From the NCBI GenBank assembly GCA_947561395.2, contig OX387193.1:36220255-36284254 (forward strand): a stretch of 64,000 bases of DNA, written 5' to 3'. The position numbers were made by a program, and so were the translations under genes. The notes beneath the pieces were generated by a model. The model made no database searches. It was given only the letters and a program-made list of their open reading frames with translations, and was not told the DNA's origin. Shown here in pieces: positions 49,018 through 59,207 of this stretch (the stretch's first letter is position 1; each line of letters opens with the position of its first letter). The stretch comes from Buxus sempervirens (Eukaryota > Streptophyta > Magnoliopsida > Buxales > Buxaceae).

Positions 49018-50441
49018 TGATGTGCCTAAATTTTATACATGTTTTGTCATATGTTTACCCTTAATTTTATGCTAGTTGGTGTTTAATTTGCCTATTTATT
49101 AGAGTTTTTATGTATTTTTGTTTATTGTTGTTTAGGAATAAATAAATTGAAAGAGTCAAGAGATTGAGGAGGGGATCTACAAGATATTCTCAGAATTTTC
49201 GAATGAACGAAAATTCTCTTCATCAAGAGAATAGGAAACTTTAATTTCCCGAGTTCCAGAAACATCCTTCAGTGTTTTGAGCATAACTTGAGCTAGAGAG
49301 CTCCAATAAGGGCAATCTTGGTGTCTATGGAAAGCTAAGAGAAGGCCCTACAAATTTAATGTTGAAGAGTTTCTCAAAAACAGTCATCTTGATGGAGAAA
49401 ATTGAGCATTAACATCAGAAACGGAAAACAGCTATTTTCAGAATTCAGTTTTGGAAAAGAAGTAAAAGGGGCTTTTAAAGCAAGGAAGGAAATTTTATAT
49501 AAGAGAGACACAAGAGAGGAGGACGACCAGAGCTTAGAAGAGAGGAGTTTTTCACCATTGGAGAGGATTGGAAGCTTGGAGGAAGAAGAAGAAAACAGAG
49601 GCTGAATTGGAGTTTGTCGATAACTACAATTCTCTATCTACATACAGTTTCCCTCTTAACTTTCTCATCTTCTCTTTGTCCAATTTTCATTATGAATTTC
49701 AGAGATTTTATAGTTTGTTTGGATTCAATTATGAGCTAATTTCTATTGCTAAGGCTCCGATGTAATCTCTCCATGACAATTCTGAATCCTACTTCTATGT
49801 ACTCATGATGTTATTATTCTTTTTGAGTATACATCGTTAAGTTTAATGCTTTCAATTATCTGGCCAATAGTTGAATGATTTGTTGTGCATGTTAATTTGA
49901 GAGATGATGCATGTAGTTTAGCTTCGTTTGATGTATGCCATGAATTGAACGAAAGACAGAAATGTGCCAACGTGATTCGTGCGGTTTGTTTTTGTTGGAT
50001 ATTATTAATCTTAATGTACTCAATTGCTTTTAAATTCGCATAAGCATATCGCGGGTTATTGCATGTTGGGTAATTCTAATTCTACTCGAGAGAGGGTTTT
50101 AGATATATTTAAAATATTTCACCGTCAAATAGGATAATAATTGATTAATTGCTCGGTTAGGATTTGGAATTGGATTGGTTTGACGAATCGGATGCCTTAG
50201 TGTTTTCTTCTTGGGTGAAATATCCTTATTTTTAAGTGTTTGGTCAAGTCCTTATTTTTCGATTCAACTTTTATTGTTTTAATTTTTCAAATTCAAAACA
50301 TCCCACTTTTGTTGATTTTCAAATAATTTAGAATTAGAACAATTTCGATAGCTAATAGGTAAATAGTCCTTGTGGGTTCGACATTCTTTTCATCACTATA
50401 TTACTTGTTACGATTTCGTGCACTTGCGAATTTTCACAACA
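49018..50441 (+). repeat. Element B 3' LTR
   Basis: It is the same as 40436-41859 at an offset of 8,582, with no difference found on reading both. It is followed by the duplication GTTAG and the resumed LTR of element C. Confidence 0.95.
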
Positions 50442-50915
50442 GTTAGGGTTTGATCACTCCAAAGATGAGAAGAAGAATAAGGGAAGAAGGTTGGTATGGA
50501 CATGCGGCTGATTTGTTTCAAACGTGAATAGGTGCATGTAGTTGTTAGGTTATTTTATTATTTTTCTCTCCTTTTTACTATCTTGCCCTTAAACCTTCTT
50601 TAAACCAAACACAACTCCATAACCCAATTGATCCCGGTCAACACCCCCCCCCCCCCCCCACTTTTCTGGGGTTCGACCACCTCCTCTATTCATTATTATA
50701 TTCTTATTTTTATCCATTACTTTCTACAGCAATAACCAAGTTATTATATTAAAATTATACTTAACCTAAAATCATGAACTCACCTTAGATAGGTTCCCCA
50801 ATTTCCTCCGGTTCACCTTGGACTTCTTCAGGTTGAACCAATTCCTCATCTCCTGCTGTATTAATAACTTGATCAGTTTATTTATTATTTTATTAATAAA
50901 ATCTTGGATTTTACA

Positions 50916-51227
50916 CATGCAAATTCAACACACACAATTCCAAAGAAAAGAATTTTCTTATCATTTATTCTTTCAAAATATTTCTTATTTGAAAATACTT
51001 TAGAAGAAATACGTAACCCTTCTTCCATCAATATTTACATATAAATGCGTCCGCTAATTCGACAGCTTGTGGAGAGAATTATAAAATTTCTTCTAGCTTT
51101 AACTTGTACCAAAATAGCACATCCACACTACATACTTACACATTATATATACTTTACATACCCCATGTTGCATAGGATTTCACACTCAAGTAATTGTTCC
51201 ACATTACGCACTACTTCACAACACCCA
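50916..51227. other. Unassigned AT-rich DNA right of element C
   Basis: This is the flank of the outer end of element C. I see no gene, terminal repeat or LTR end here. It is continuous with 53761 onward once the solo LTR 51228-53760 is removed. Confidence 0.5.
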
Positions 51228-53760
51228 TGTGAAACCCTAGATTTCTATACCATTAGCACACCCTAAATAGAGTAATTTATTGTGTAGGTGAAGTTAGAGA
51301 AGCCCAGACTTGAAGCCAGCCAAGTGGCTAAGTCCCGGCTCGCCAGTAATGTATGAAGGTAAGCCTTCCTTCATTTAAGCAATTCCAAAGTTAATAAATC
51401 TTATAGATGTGAGATAATGGCTAAGTGGTGATTGTTGTGAAATAGGTGGAGTGGCAAAGTGGGAATATTGATGGTTGAAGAGAGAAGGGTAAGTTTGGAA
51501 AAGGAGAAGAGTTTTAAGAGTCAAAGAAAGGGGGTTTTGGCCCCATACAAATGAAACCACCCCTTCTCTTCATCTTCTTCTTCTACACCCTCTTCTCTCA
51601 TTCACTCTCTTTTCTTCTTCTCATTCTCTTCCCCTCATCACACTCCCTTTCTCTTTTAAGTCCATTTGAAGAGAACTTTGCAAGGAAAGGAGGAAGAGAT
51701 TCAGATTTTCGTTTGGGTGAGCATTGGTGGGATTTGTAGAGGAAGCAACCAAAGAGGCCAAGGGTGCTGCTCCTGGGTTGAATTAGGAGCAAGAAGGCTT
51801 GCTTAGTTGATTGCTAGAGGTAAGCAACACCACCCTAACCTAGTTTTCTCATTTTCGCCATTTTCGTATGCAAAATGTATATTTTGGGGTTTGGGTATCA
51901 ATTCGTTTATCCAATATAAATCGGAGGGATTTTTGTTGGGGGTTTTGTAAGAAATAGGTAACCACACATGCTAGTGACAATTTAGAGACCAAAAACCGTA
52001 GAAAGGAGTGAGATTTGAAAAACCCTAGAAGTTAGGAAAAATCGGATTTTCGCGAACCTGAGAAATCGCGAGGGCGCCCGAACCGCCGCTCGAGTGACCT
52101 CTCAGGCATCCGAACGCCCCGCCTGTGTTTTTTTTTTAAATTTCAGAACTCGAGAGCTAGTTTCCAAGTTTATCCGAGTGCCCGAAGCAGCGCTCGAGCG
52201 CGCCTTCGAACAACCTGGGCAGTTTTTCCAAATTTTCGGATTTTAGCCCAAATTAAACTATTGATTGTTTTTGTTGGAATCCAGCCAATGTACAAATAGG
52301 ATTTAGGTGCCTAGGAAGTGTACCAACTGGATTTATCTCAAAATTCCAAATAACAAAGATTTTGGGTACGTTTTCCCTAAAATAGGATTTATAGAGAGTT
52401 TACGTTCTAGATTCTTAAAGAAGTGAGATAAATTGATTCTACCACTTGGAACACCTTCCAAATGACCCTTGGAAGTAGAAAACCAAAGCCAAATTCAGGT
52501 TGCACCTGTATCCAAAGAGTTGGGGCCTAGGTTGCTCAAGTGGCATGAAATGCACATTAAATACTATGAACATGTCTTGTTGTATTTGATTTCTGTTATA
52601 AGCATGCAATTTATATTTAGGCATTGGCCCATTTGTTTGGCATGCCATACATGTTGTTAGCATGATATGAAGGGCGTTGGCCCAGTTATTGATGTATTAT
52701 ATGGAGAGTAGTGGCCCAGATTCCATGAGAAATGAAAGAGGGCTTGGCCCAAAATTGACTCGGGTAAGGCCGCAGGCTACCCTTAAGATGTTATAAACAT
52801 GATATACTTGATGTGGACTTGATGAAAGGAAAATTTGCATAATGAACCCTTAAGTTATGGATCCATAAACTTAAACAGGAATGTTTGTATATAAATGCCA
52901 TGACCAAGTTACTGTTGTTTTTGTTCACTATTGTTATATCATCCCGGCACTAGTAACATCGGTGGCCGATGCCTATTTGCTATGGGGAATCGGCAATGGA
53001 TGCTTGTACATCAAGGGTAATCGATGTATGGATGCCCACATCAAGGGTAATCGGCGTGGATGCCTAGCCACCATGTGGAATCGGTGAAGCTAGATGAGGT
53101 CATGTGCAATATATATTAAACATCCTAGTTAACAAGTGATAAGAATTTAATGAATGATTGTTATCAAATGGATTATCTTGTACACCTACGCACCGATTTG
53201 CACCTATTATATGGCACTGATTTGTGATGATTTCTTACTCTTTCAACTAACCGCATGTCATGGTTTCATCAAATGATATCTGCATAAACTGTGTTTTACC
53301 GATCATGCATGTGTTGCTTACTGAGACATTCGTCTCGCAGTTGTTTTATCATCTTGTTTTTAGAGTCATCGACGTCTGGTATGAAGGACCGGACTGGGGA
53401 CAGAGGAAAGGAAAAGGCAACAGGGTATAAAGAGGAAGACTTCTATAGACCTACTTAGGATTTTGCTTCTGTTGTACATATTTGTAGTTTCTTTTTGGAC
53501 ATGTAACCCTTCTATTTGAGAGGAGTGACTAGATACCCATATTTTGTAATATCCAAACAGTTATATGATTTATTTTGAAGTCTACCACAGCACTGTTCTT
53601 GTAAACTTTTATTTTGCACATGTATGAACTGTTCAACACTTTCACTCACGATAGGAAAAGTTCAAAATTATTCGGATTTCATTAGGTCGAAAGACCAACC
53701 TGTGACGAATAGGGACATGGGGATGCCTTGGAGAGGCATACCTGGTTCAGGGTCATGACA
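51228..53760 (+). mobile_element. Solo LTR, Tekay/Del-like, 2,533 bp, diverged ends
   Basis: It starts TGTGAAACCCTAGATTTCTA and ends TTCAGGGTCATGACA, a variant of the usual ends, and is flanked by the duplication ACCCA (51223-51227, 53761-53765). It contains the GC-rich island with CGCTCGAGCG at 52191-52200, a set of AATCGG/GGATGC repeats at about 52940-53095, and the conserved hairpin GAGACATTCGTCTC at 53323-53336. No coding capacity was seen. Confidence 0.92.
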
Positions 53761-54747
53761 ACCCAAGCATGTTCTAATACAACCGGCTCAACAAGGATCA
53801 ACCAATAATTCAAATATATCATAGCTATCCATTCATCCTCAAGTATACATATAATATGATCATTTAATTTATTTCATTTTATTTAACCCATTCAACAAAA
53901 AGCCCACTTTATTTTTCATTCAATCATGGCATAACATAAGGAAAAATTTAAGAATTTAAATTTCCATAATTTACAATATTTTATTATATTTTTATTTCCT
54001 TTCATTTTTGTTTTTAAAAAAATAGCTGAACGCTCGAAATAGCGCTCATGGGCGCTCGAGCCACCGTTTACTGTACCGATTTTGAAACCCGATTCTTCTT
54101 TTATTTTTTCTTACTTTATTTTGTAGACATAAACCCTATGCTTAAGCTCTCACTCGCGCCTGTGTTTCATCCAATCTTGAAGAGCTCAAGACTACTGATT
54201 CTTCATGATTTGAAGGTAAACATTTGTAGATTTATTGTTTACAAACTATGGATTACCTAGGGTTTTTGTTTTCTCATGGATTTTCTAGGGTTTTCATTTC
54301 AAAGTTTTCATTTTGACTTTAATACTGAAGAGTTTTTGTTCAAATTAGTTTCTTTTACTTCATGGCATGTTCTATTAGTGATTTTTGAATGGTTTTATTG
54401 GATGTTTTTCGAATTTTAATCGTTTTGGTAAAAATCCCCAAATCTGGGCATTTTCGGCTTTGGTCGCTCAGACTGTCGCTCGAACGGCATCTCGAGCACC
54501 AAGCCTGAGTTTAAAATAATTTTTCTGTTCTTGATCTCTCTATTTTGGCTTTTGATTTTTCTGCTTTTCAGAGGTTTTTCTAATATATCTAATCATGCTT
54601 TAATATATAATTCAGCCCATTTATTTTTAGGATTTCAATTTTATGTTCTTGTTCTTTATTTCTTGTTTTTTGTTCTAACTTCCTATTTCTTTTTCTTTTT
54701 TTTTTTCTTTTTTCTATTGTTTTTACCTTCTTCTATTCCACTCTTAG
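53761..54747. other. Unassigned AT-rich DNA upstream of the transposon-protein pseudogene
   Basis: No gene is recognised. Two GC-richer patches with GCTCGAG-like words (about 54028-54065 and 54462-54505) resemble the islands in the Tekay LTRs, but no LTR ends are visible. A T-rich run is at 54680-54720. It may be the 5' part of the unit that carries the pseudogene at 54748. Confidence 0.4.
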
Positions 54748-55358
54748 ATGGTTAGAACCTCTAGTAGCAATCCTTCCAAGTGACTTAGAGTTGAGGTTGA
54801 TAGGAGGTTCAAATTTGATGAGCATAAAAAGCTCTTCAATGAACACTTTCATAGTAGGACTATCCTCTTAGAGAGGAAAGTGTCCTTTAAGGCTTTTGAT
54901 TCCAGCATCAAAGAAATCTTTGAGGCTAGGGGCTGGGTTTCCTTGTTTGACAACCATACCCTACCATGTGCCGACATGGTTAGGGAATTTTATAGTAACA
55001 TTCATGGGATTTCTCCTAGTAAGACTACCTTTCTAGGGTATGTGAGGGGCACACATTTCCCTATTACACCTGACACTCTTGCCTCTTGTCTTGGCTTTCC
55101 TAAGGTGAGGGATCCTGTCTACCCTTACTCTACAGCTCTCGATTTCTCTACGGTTGCCACATTCCACATGGAGCAGGAATGTGTTTATGATGGGGTGGCT
55201 TCCTTCACCACTTCCAACTTCCCTATTAACACTCACATTCTTCAAAGAATTACTTTTACTAACCTCTAGCCCGTTTCTCATTTCTCTTCTCTCCCTAGTT
55301 CCAAACTTCTCTTTCTTTACGCCCTTAAGAAGGGTGATTCTATTGACCTTGCCTCTCA
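54748..55358 (+). pseudogene. Plant transposon-protein family fragment, 5' part, split by a solo LTR
   Basis: The frame opens at ATG 54748 (MVRTSSSNPSK), meets a TGA at 54781-54783, then reads LRVEVDRRFKFDEHKKLFNE, on through RGWVSLFDNHTLPCADMVRE, FYSNIHGISPS, VRGTHFPITPDTLASCLGFP and a TAG at 55267-55269, then SKLLFLYALKKGDSIDLAS to the solo LTR. The pattern of a charged start, RGW, (V)REFY and VRG..FPI..DTLASCLGFP resembles the domain found in many predicted plant proteins and named putative plant transposon protein (Transposase_32-like); this is from memory of the family, not a search. The two stops and the insertions make it a pseudogene. It continues at 59107 in the same frame. A function is not known. 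Confidence 0.6.
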
Positions 55359-58300
55359 TGTAACGCCCCGAATCCGGGTTACGTAATGGAACCGTAACTC
55401 TTACCCGAGGGTTAGATAACAAAACCGCAGGATCTATATCAGAGTGTAAGAAACATGACATTTCATTTATTATCATCAAACACAATATCAGAGTTCGCTA
55501 AAATATCCCAATCTCCAACACAATGAATTTAAAAGAAACAATTTCCAAAGTTACTCACTATCACAAATGAAAATAACAACTACAATATATCCCAAAAGTC
55601 ACTCAACAAAGAAATCCTCGCCCCTATACTCGGGGTAATCCGCGTCTGGCTCAACCCCAGGTATATCGTCCTCACTAGGATCTGAAAACAAAACAAATCA
55701 AAACGGAATGAGATACGAATATCTCAGCAAGTAGCACATGCATGCACAAAGCATTTATATCAGTTCTAAAACATGCTTCAATAGTAAAACATGCATTCGA
55801 AACGATAACCAATCTTTAAGAGTAAACCAAGTAATCCAAATGCATCTTGTATACTGATAAAGAGCAATATCAACAGTCAATGCATGACAGAGATTCATAA
55901 GTGAAAACATAAACAAGTCCACGGTGGACTCATGAAATAAGATTGCCCTTAACTAGGTAATGCCGAAGTTCACTATGCCACCTCCCGGCTTAGGTGCGAA
56001 GCCGAGTACACGATCATCGTCTTATTGCAGGAGAACCCATCCAGTACAGTGATGAGTTGGCATGTACTAATCCAGTCACAGTCCGAGTACACGATAAAAT
56101 GAGGGATAGCCGCAGCCAGCCGAGTACACGATCAAGCCTCACCGAGTACACAGTGGAAACGCGTGCGTGAACAACTCATTACGACTAGCAAAGAAAACAA
56201 TCTATTCCACTACCTAGCTCTTAACTTGACAAATGTGGATCCACACCGAGCTATGCCATCTAGACTCAAACTAAAGCCAAAAACAGAAATCTCATTAATA
56301 TCAAAGGTTTCCATACCCAAAACATGCTATCTCGAGCACACAGCCATCTCTGAGTACACAGAGGACACAACCCCAAGTACATGGGCATCTCCGAGTACAC
56401 GGAGGTAAAGTAACCATTCAGCCATCAAGTTCACAAGAACATTCTCACAGTGTATAAAAGTTCCAAAACTCAGATTTGTCCATAACAATTTAGTTTAGAA
56501 AGTCCTTTCCGAAGAAATGCTCAAAATCCTCTTTTATAGCCAAATTTGGTAAAACTGTCAAAACACGGTTAAACCGGAAAATTTGCATATAGATATCGAA
56601 CTTTAGTAATAATATTAAATTCAGACTTGCCACCTTTAGTTGGAACTCAAACAGAAAGCTTTTCTCACAACATTTACTCTAACTCAATTTTATGTAATCT
56701 CATATGCTCAACTCCATACTTAATATTAAGCATAAACCCATGATCAGCACCTATATCTCACTCCAATTCCCTTCCTTCATCTCCCATTTATCTCATAGAT
56801 AATACTTCCTTATAAGTGTAGAAAAATCCCAAATTATAATTGCTGGAAAAATCTCAGAACTTATTAAAATACTCACTCTTAATTACTTAGATAGATTGCT
56901 GATTTTTACACTAGTACCCGCAGAATTTCTCAGACCAACCTCTCTTATTTTCCAGAAATCCTTTAATTACTCTAGGTTAGATTCCCAAAGGTTTTTCCCC
57001 TTGCTGGAATTAAGGATTTGGGTTTGAATCACCCTAAACTTGAGCTGGGCTACAGGTCAGCAATGGTCAGCAATGGTAGGCACTCTCTCTATTTTTCCAG
57101 ATTCAAGTACAGCTATGGAAATTTGATTAGGATTTATCTATTTTGTTTTAATCCAACTATTTCTGGTAATATTCTAACTCCCCAAACATGCCTCTATCAT
57201 ATATTTGAACCATTATAGCACAACTACTTACACTAGCCATCATTTTCCTTCCTTTCACATGGATTTCATAACTGAAATTTTCAGTTTGCCTAACACTAAA
57301 CCACTGCCCTTCTTTCCCACTTCTTCCTCACACTTTGACCCTCTAGAGTATACCTAGTTTAACCTATTTAGTTAACCAATGCCTAACCACCTGGTTTAGA
57401 TACTTATTCTCATATTCAAACCATCGACTAGTTGCCAATTCCTTCTAATACTTCTTTTCTAATTATTCTTGGCCTAAGCTTCATTGTTCTCACACTTTAT
57501 AAATGCTGAAAAGGTTCTGTGTTTTAACTATTCAGAACATAAACTAACTTTAATTTAGTTATAAGAATAATGCCTAATTGATGGAAAACCGATTGTAATT
57601 TATCAACACAAATCTGCAGCACTCACTACTAATTTTATTTAGGTATTCTAGGATAGCAATTAGGAGTTAAGACTTGAATTACCACTCCCTAAACTCAGAC
57701 GCACATGGCTGTAGCCAAAACAGTTGGGCGCCAACCTCCTTCTAGGTCAGCCCTCCTTGGCGCTCATGAACTCTCTACAGATTTCTAAACCTTTAAATTC
57801 ATTTACTCTTCATTTATTTCTCATAACCAGCTTCCTAGAAGAATCTCTAACCTAGACTTGAAACTAGGCTTTTAAAGACCCAAGAAACCTGCTAGTCGCT
57901 GACCTCCGCAAGAGGTGGGCGATCTCCAGCAATGCTGGGCGCCCTCTCTATGTGTCCAGATTGCTATAGCTAATGATCACAGCATCAATTGGATTCTGAT
58001 GCTTTGCATTCAACTCACTTCTAGGATAATTTTTAACACTAAATGCATGCTGCAGACATTAGTACAAGTTGGTTTGATCAACCACATTTTCAGTAACTGT
58101 TCCATGCGATTTTCCAAATTTCGAACACTGAAATCCAGCAACCAATATCTTGGTCTAACATGAATCATATATTTATTTGCTTACAGATCTTCTTCACCAT
58201 AACAGAGCTTGCATGATTAACACTCAATCCATTCTGGAAAAACAGGTGGAACTACTAGCAAATATGGTTTGATATTGACGACAATACTCAGCAAAACAGA

Positions 58301-59106
58301 GATCTGAAACATGCTCATTCCATCAACAATTTCCAATTTAAAACAATGAAAACTCGATTAAGATTCGTGCTACTCACTCTCAGATGCAATTTCGAGTTGT
58401 TGAAGACCACCAATCTACAGATTTGAGTTTCTGTAGCAGAGTTCCAATTCATGCCCACTCCTCCTCTGAAATTTATCGCAATTGTTCAGACTTTCCAGAT
58501 CTGGAACTTGATTTGATTCCTAACTAAAACTAGAACGAAAACTCAGGTTTAATGCTAACTTGCATTCAACTGGATCTGAATTTGCAGAATTCAGATCACT
58601 CTTGAGGAATTGAAGTTCTGCAGCAGCTCTCTTCTATACCAATAACAGAGCATCACAATCAGATTACTCCTCTCTGATCACCTCAGCAATTTGGTCTCCA
58701 GCTCCTCAACCCTAGCTCCTGGATCTCCTTCTCTCTGAGATCTCCAAGTTTGCTCGATCAAAACTCAGAAAAAACTCAGCGAGCCATCTTTAGCTCCCAT
58801 TTATAGTTGCCGCTCAAAGCATTACTTAAATCATGATCCGCTGAACCGCCACACTACCACATCTCCTACACCAGCAAGTGCTTTAATTAATAGAACTTAT
58901 TTGCCACCACATCCGATCAACTCATTTAGTTAAGAATAATTTCAAAAATTTCTCTCTTACCTTTTTACTTAAATAACCCGACCAGCACAATCAAACTTCC
59001 TGATTTAAATCCCTAACCTCTCTTCTCTGCAAAATTAATTAGTTAACATTAATTTAATCACTAGAAAATTAAATTTTAAATTTTCCAGAAAATTAGGGAT
59101 TTTACA
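55359..59106 (-). mobile_element. Solo LTR, Tekay/Del-like, 3,748 bp
   Basis: It starts TGTAACGCCCCGAATCCGGG and ends AATTAGGGATTTTACA on the plus strand, flanked by the duplication TCTCA (55354-55358, 59107-59111). The perfect hairpin GAGATATTCGTATCTC (sense) is at 55710-55725. GAGTACACGATC-like repeats are scattered over 56000-56405. A GC-richer part with GGGCGCC and TGGGCGATC words is at about 57725-57940. No coding capacity was seen. Confidence 0.93.
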
Positions 59107-59207
59107 TCTCATATTATTTCTGTCATTCTTGAGATTCTTGATGATCACAAGAAATCCTACTCACTTCCCTTTGGTTGTTTGATTGTTAGAGTCATCCGTT
59201 CTTCTCC
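59107..59207 (+). pseudogene. Plant transposon-protein family fragment, continuation
   Basis: Joined across the solo LTR and its duplication, the frame of 54748-55358 goes on here without a stop (ISVILEILDDHKKSYSLPFG, then CLIVRVIRSS) until the Tat-like LTR starts at 59208. The rest of the gene is missing, or lies beyond the Tat-like element outside the window. Confidence 0.6.

Larger units (their letters stand above)
40436..50441 (+). mobile_element. Element B: full-length Athila-type retrotransposon with identical-looking LTRs
   Basis: The element is 10,006 bp with two 1,424-bp LTRs (40436-41859, 49018-50441) that I found identical on reading both through, and a perfect duplication GTTAG (40431-40435, 50442-50446). 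The uninterrupted target is readable in the sister LTR near 17150-17170. It has a primer site, one long gag-pol frame, a 1.6-kb 3' noncoding part and a polypurine tract. It has no env-like frame. It is the only element here that could still be autonomous. Confidence 0.96.
11992..50915 (-). mobile_element. Element C: old Tekay/Del-type element expanded by nested insertions
   Basis: The outer LTRs are 11992-17615 (3') and 35862-50915 (5'). Subtracting insertions and their duplications leaves 2,564 bp and 2,588 bp. The interior 17616-35861 shrinks to 4,839 bp, close to the 4,799 bp of element A. Inserted pieces are 13940-16994, 17666-18380, 20889-24063, 25356-30879, 31531-35500, 36191-38640 and 40436-50441. 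A primer site (35848-35858) and a polypurine tract (17616-17627) mark its ends. The coding remains hold many stops. There is no matching duplication at the outer ends because the left LTR is shared with element D. Confidence 0.9.
35862..50915 (-). repeat. Element C 5' LTR, interrupted twice
   Basis: It starts TGTAACGCCCCGGATCTAAG and ends CTTGGATTTTACA. Solo LTR 36191-38640 and Athila element B 40436-50441 lie in it; the net length is about 2,588 bp. The parts at 38641-40435 and 50442-50915 align by eye with 12311-13939 and 17000-17615 of the sister LTR. The hairpin position is 38745-38759 and the GC-rich CTCGAG island 39705-39955. A C run at 50644-50659 replaces a shorter, interrupted one in the sister LTR. 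Confidence 0.9.

Noticed and set aside
54531-54755. Plus-strand frame of hydrophobic residues
   Set aside because: It is a T-rich tract translated as Phe and Leu; it is not a credible membrane protein.
55033-55485. 150-codon minus-strand frame
   Set aside because: It is the antisense shadow of the transposon-protein pseudogene and runs into the solo LTR.
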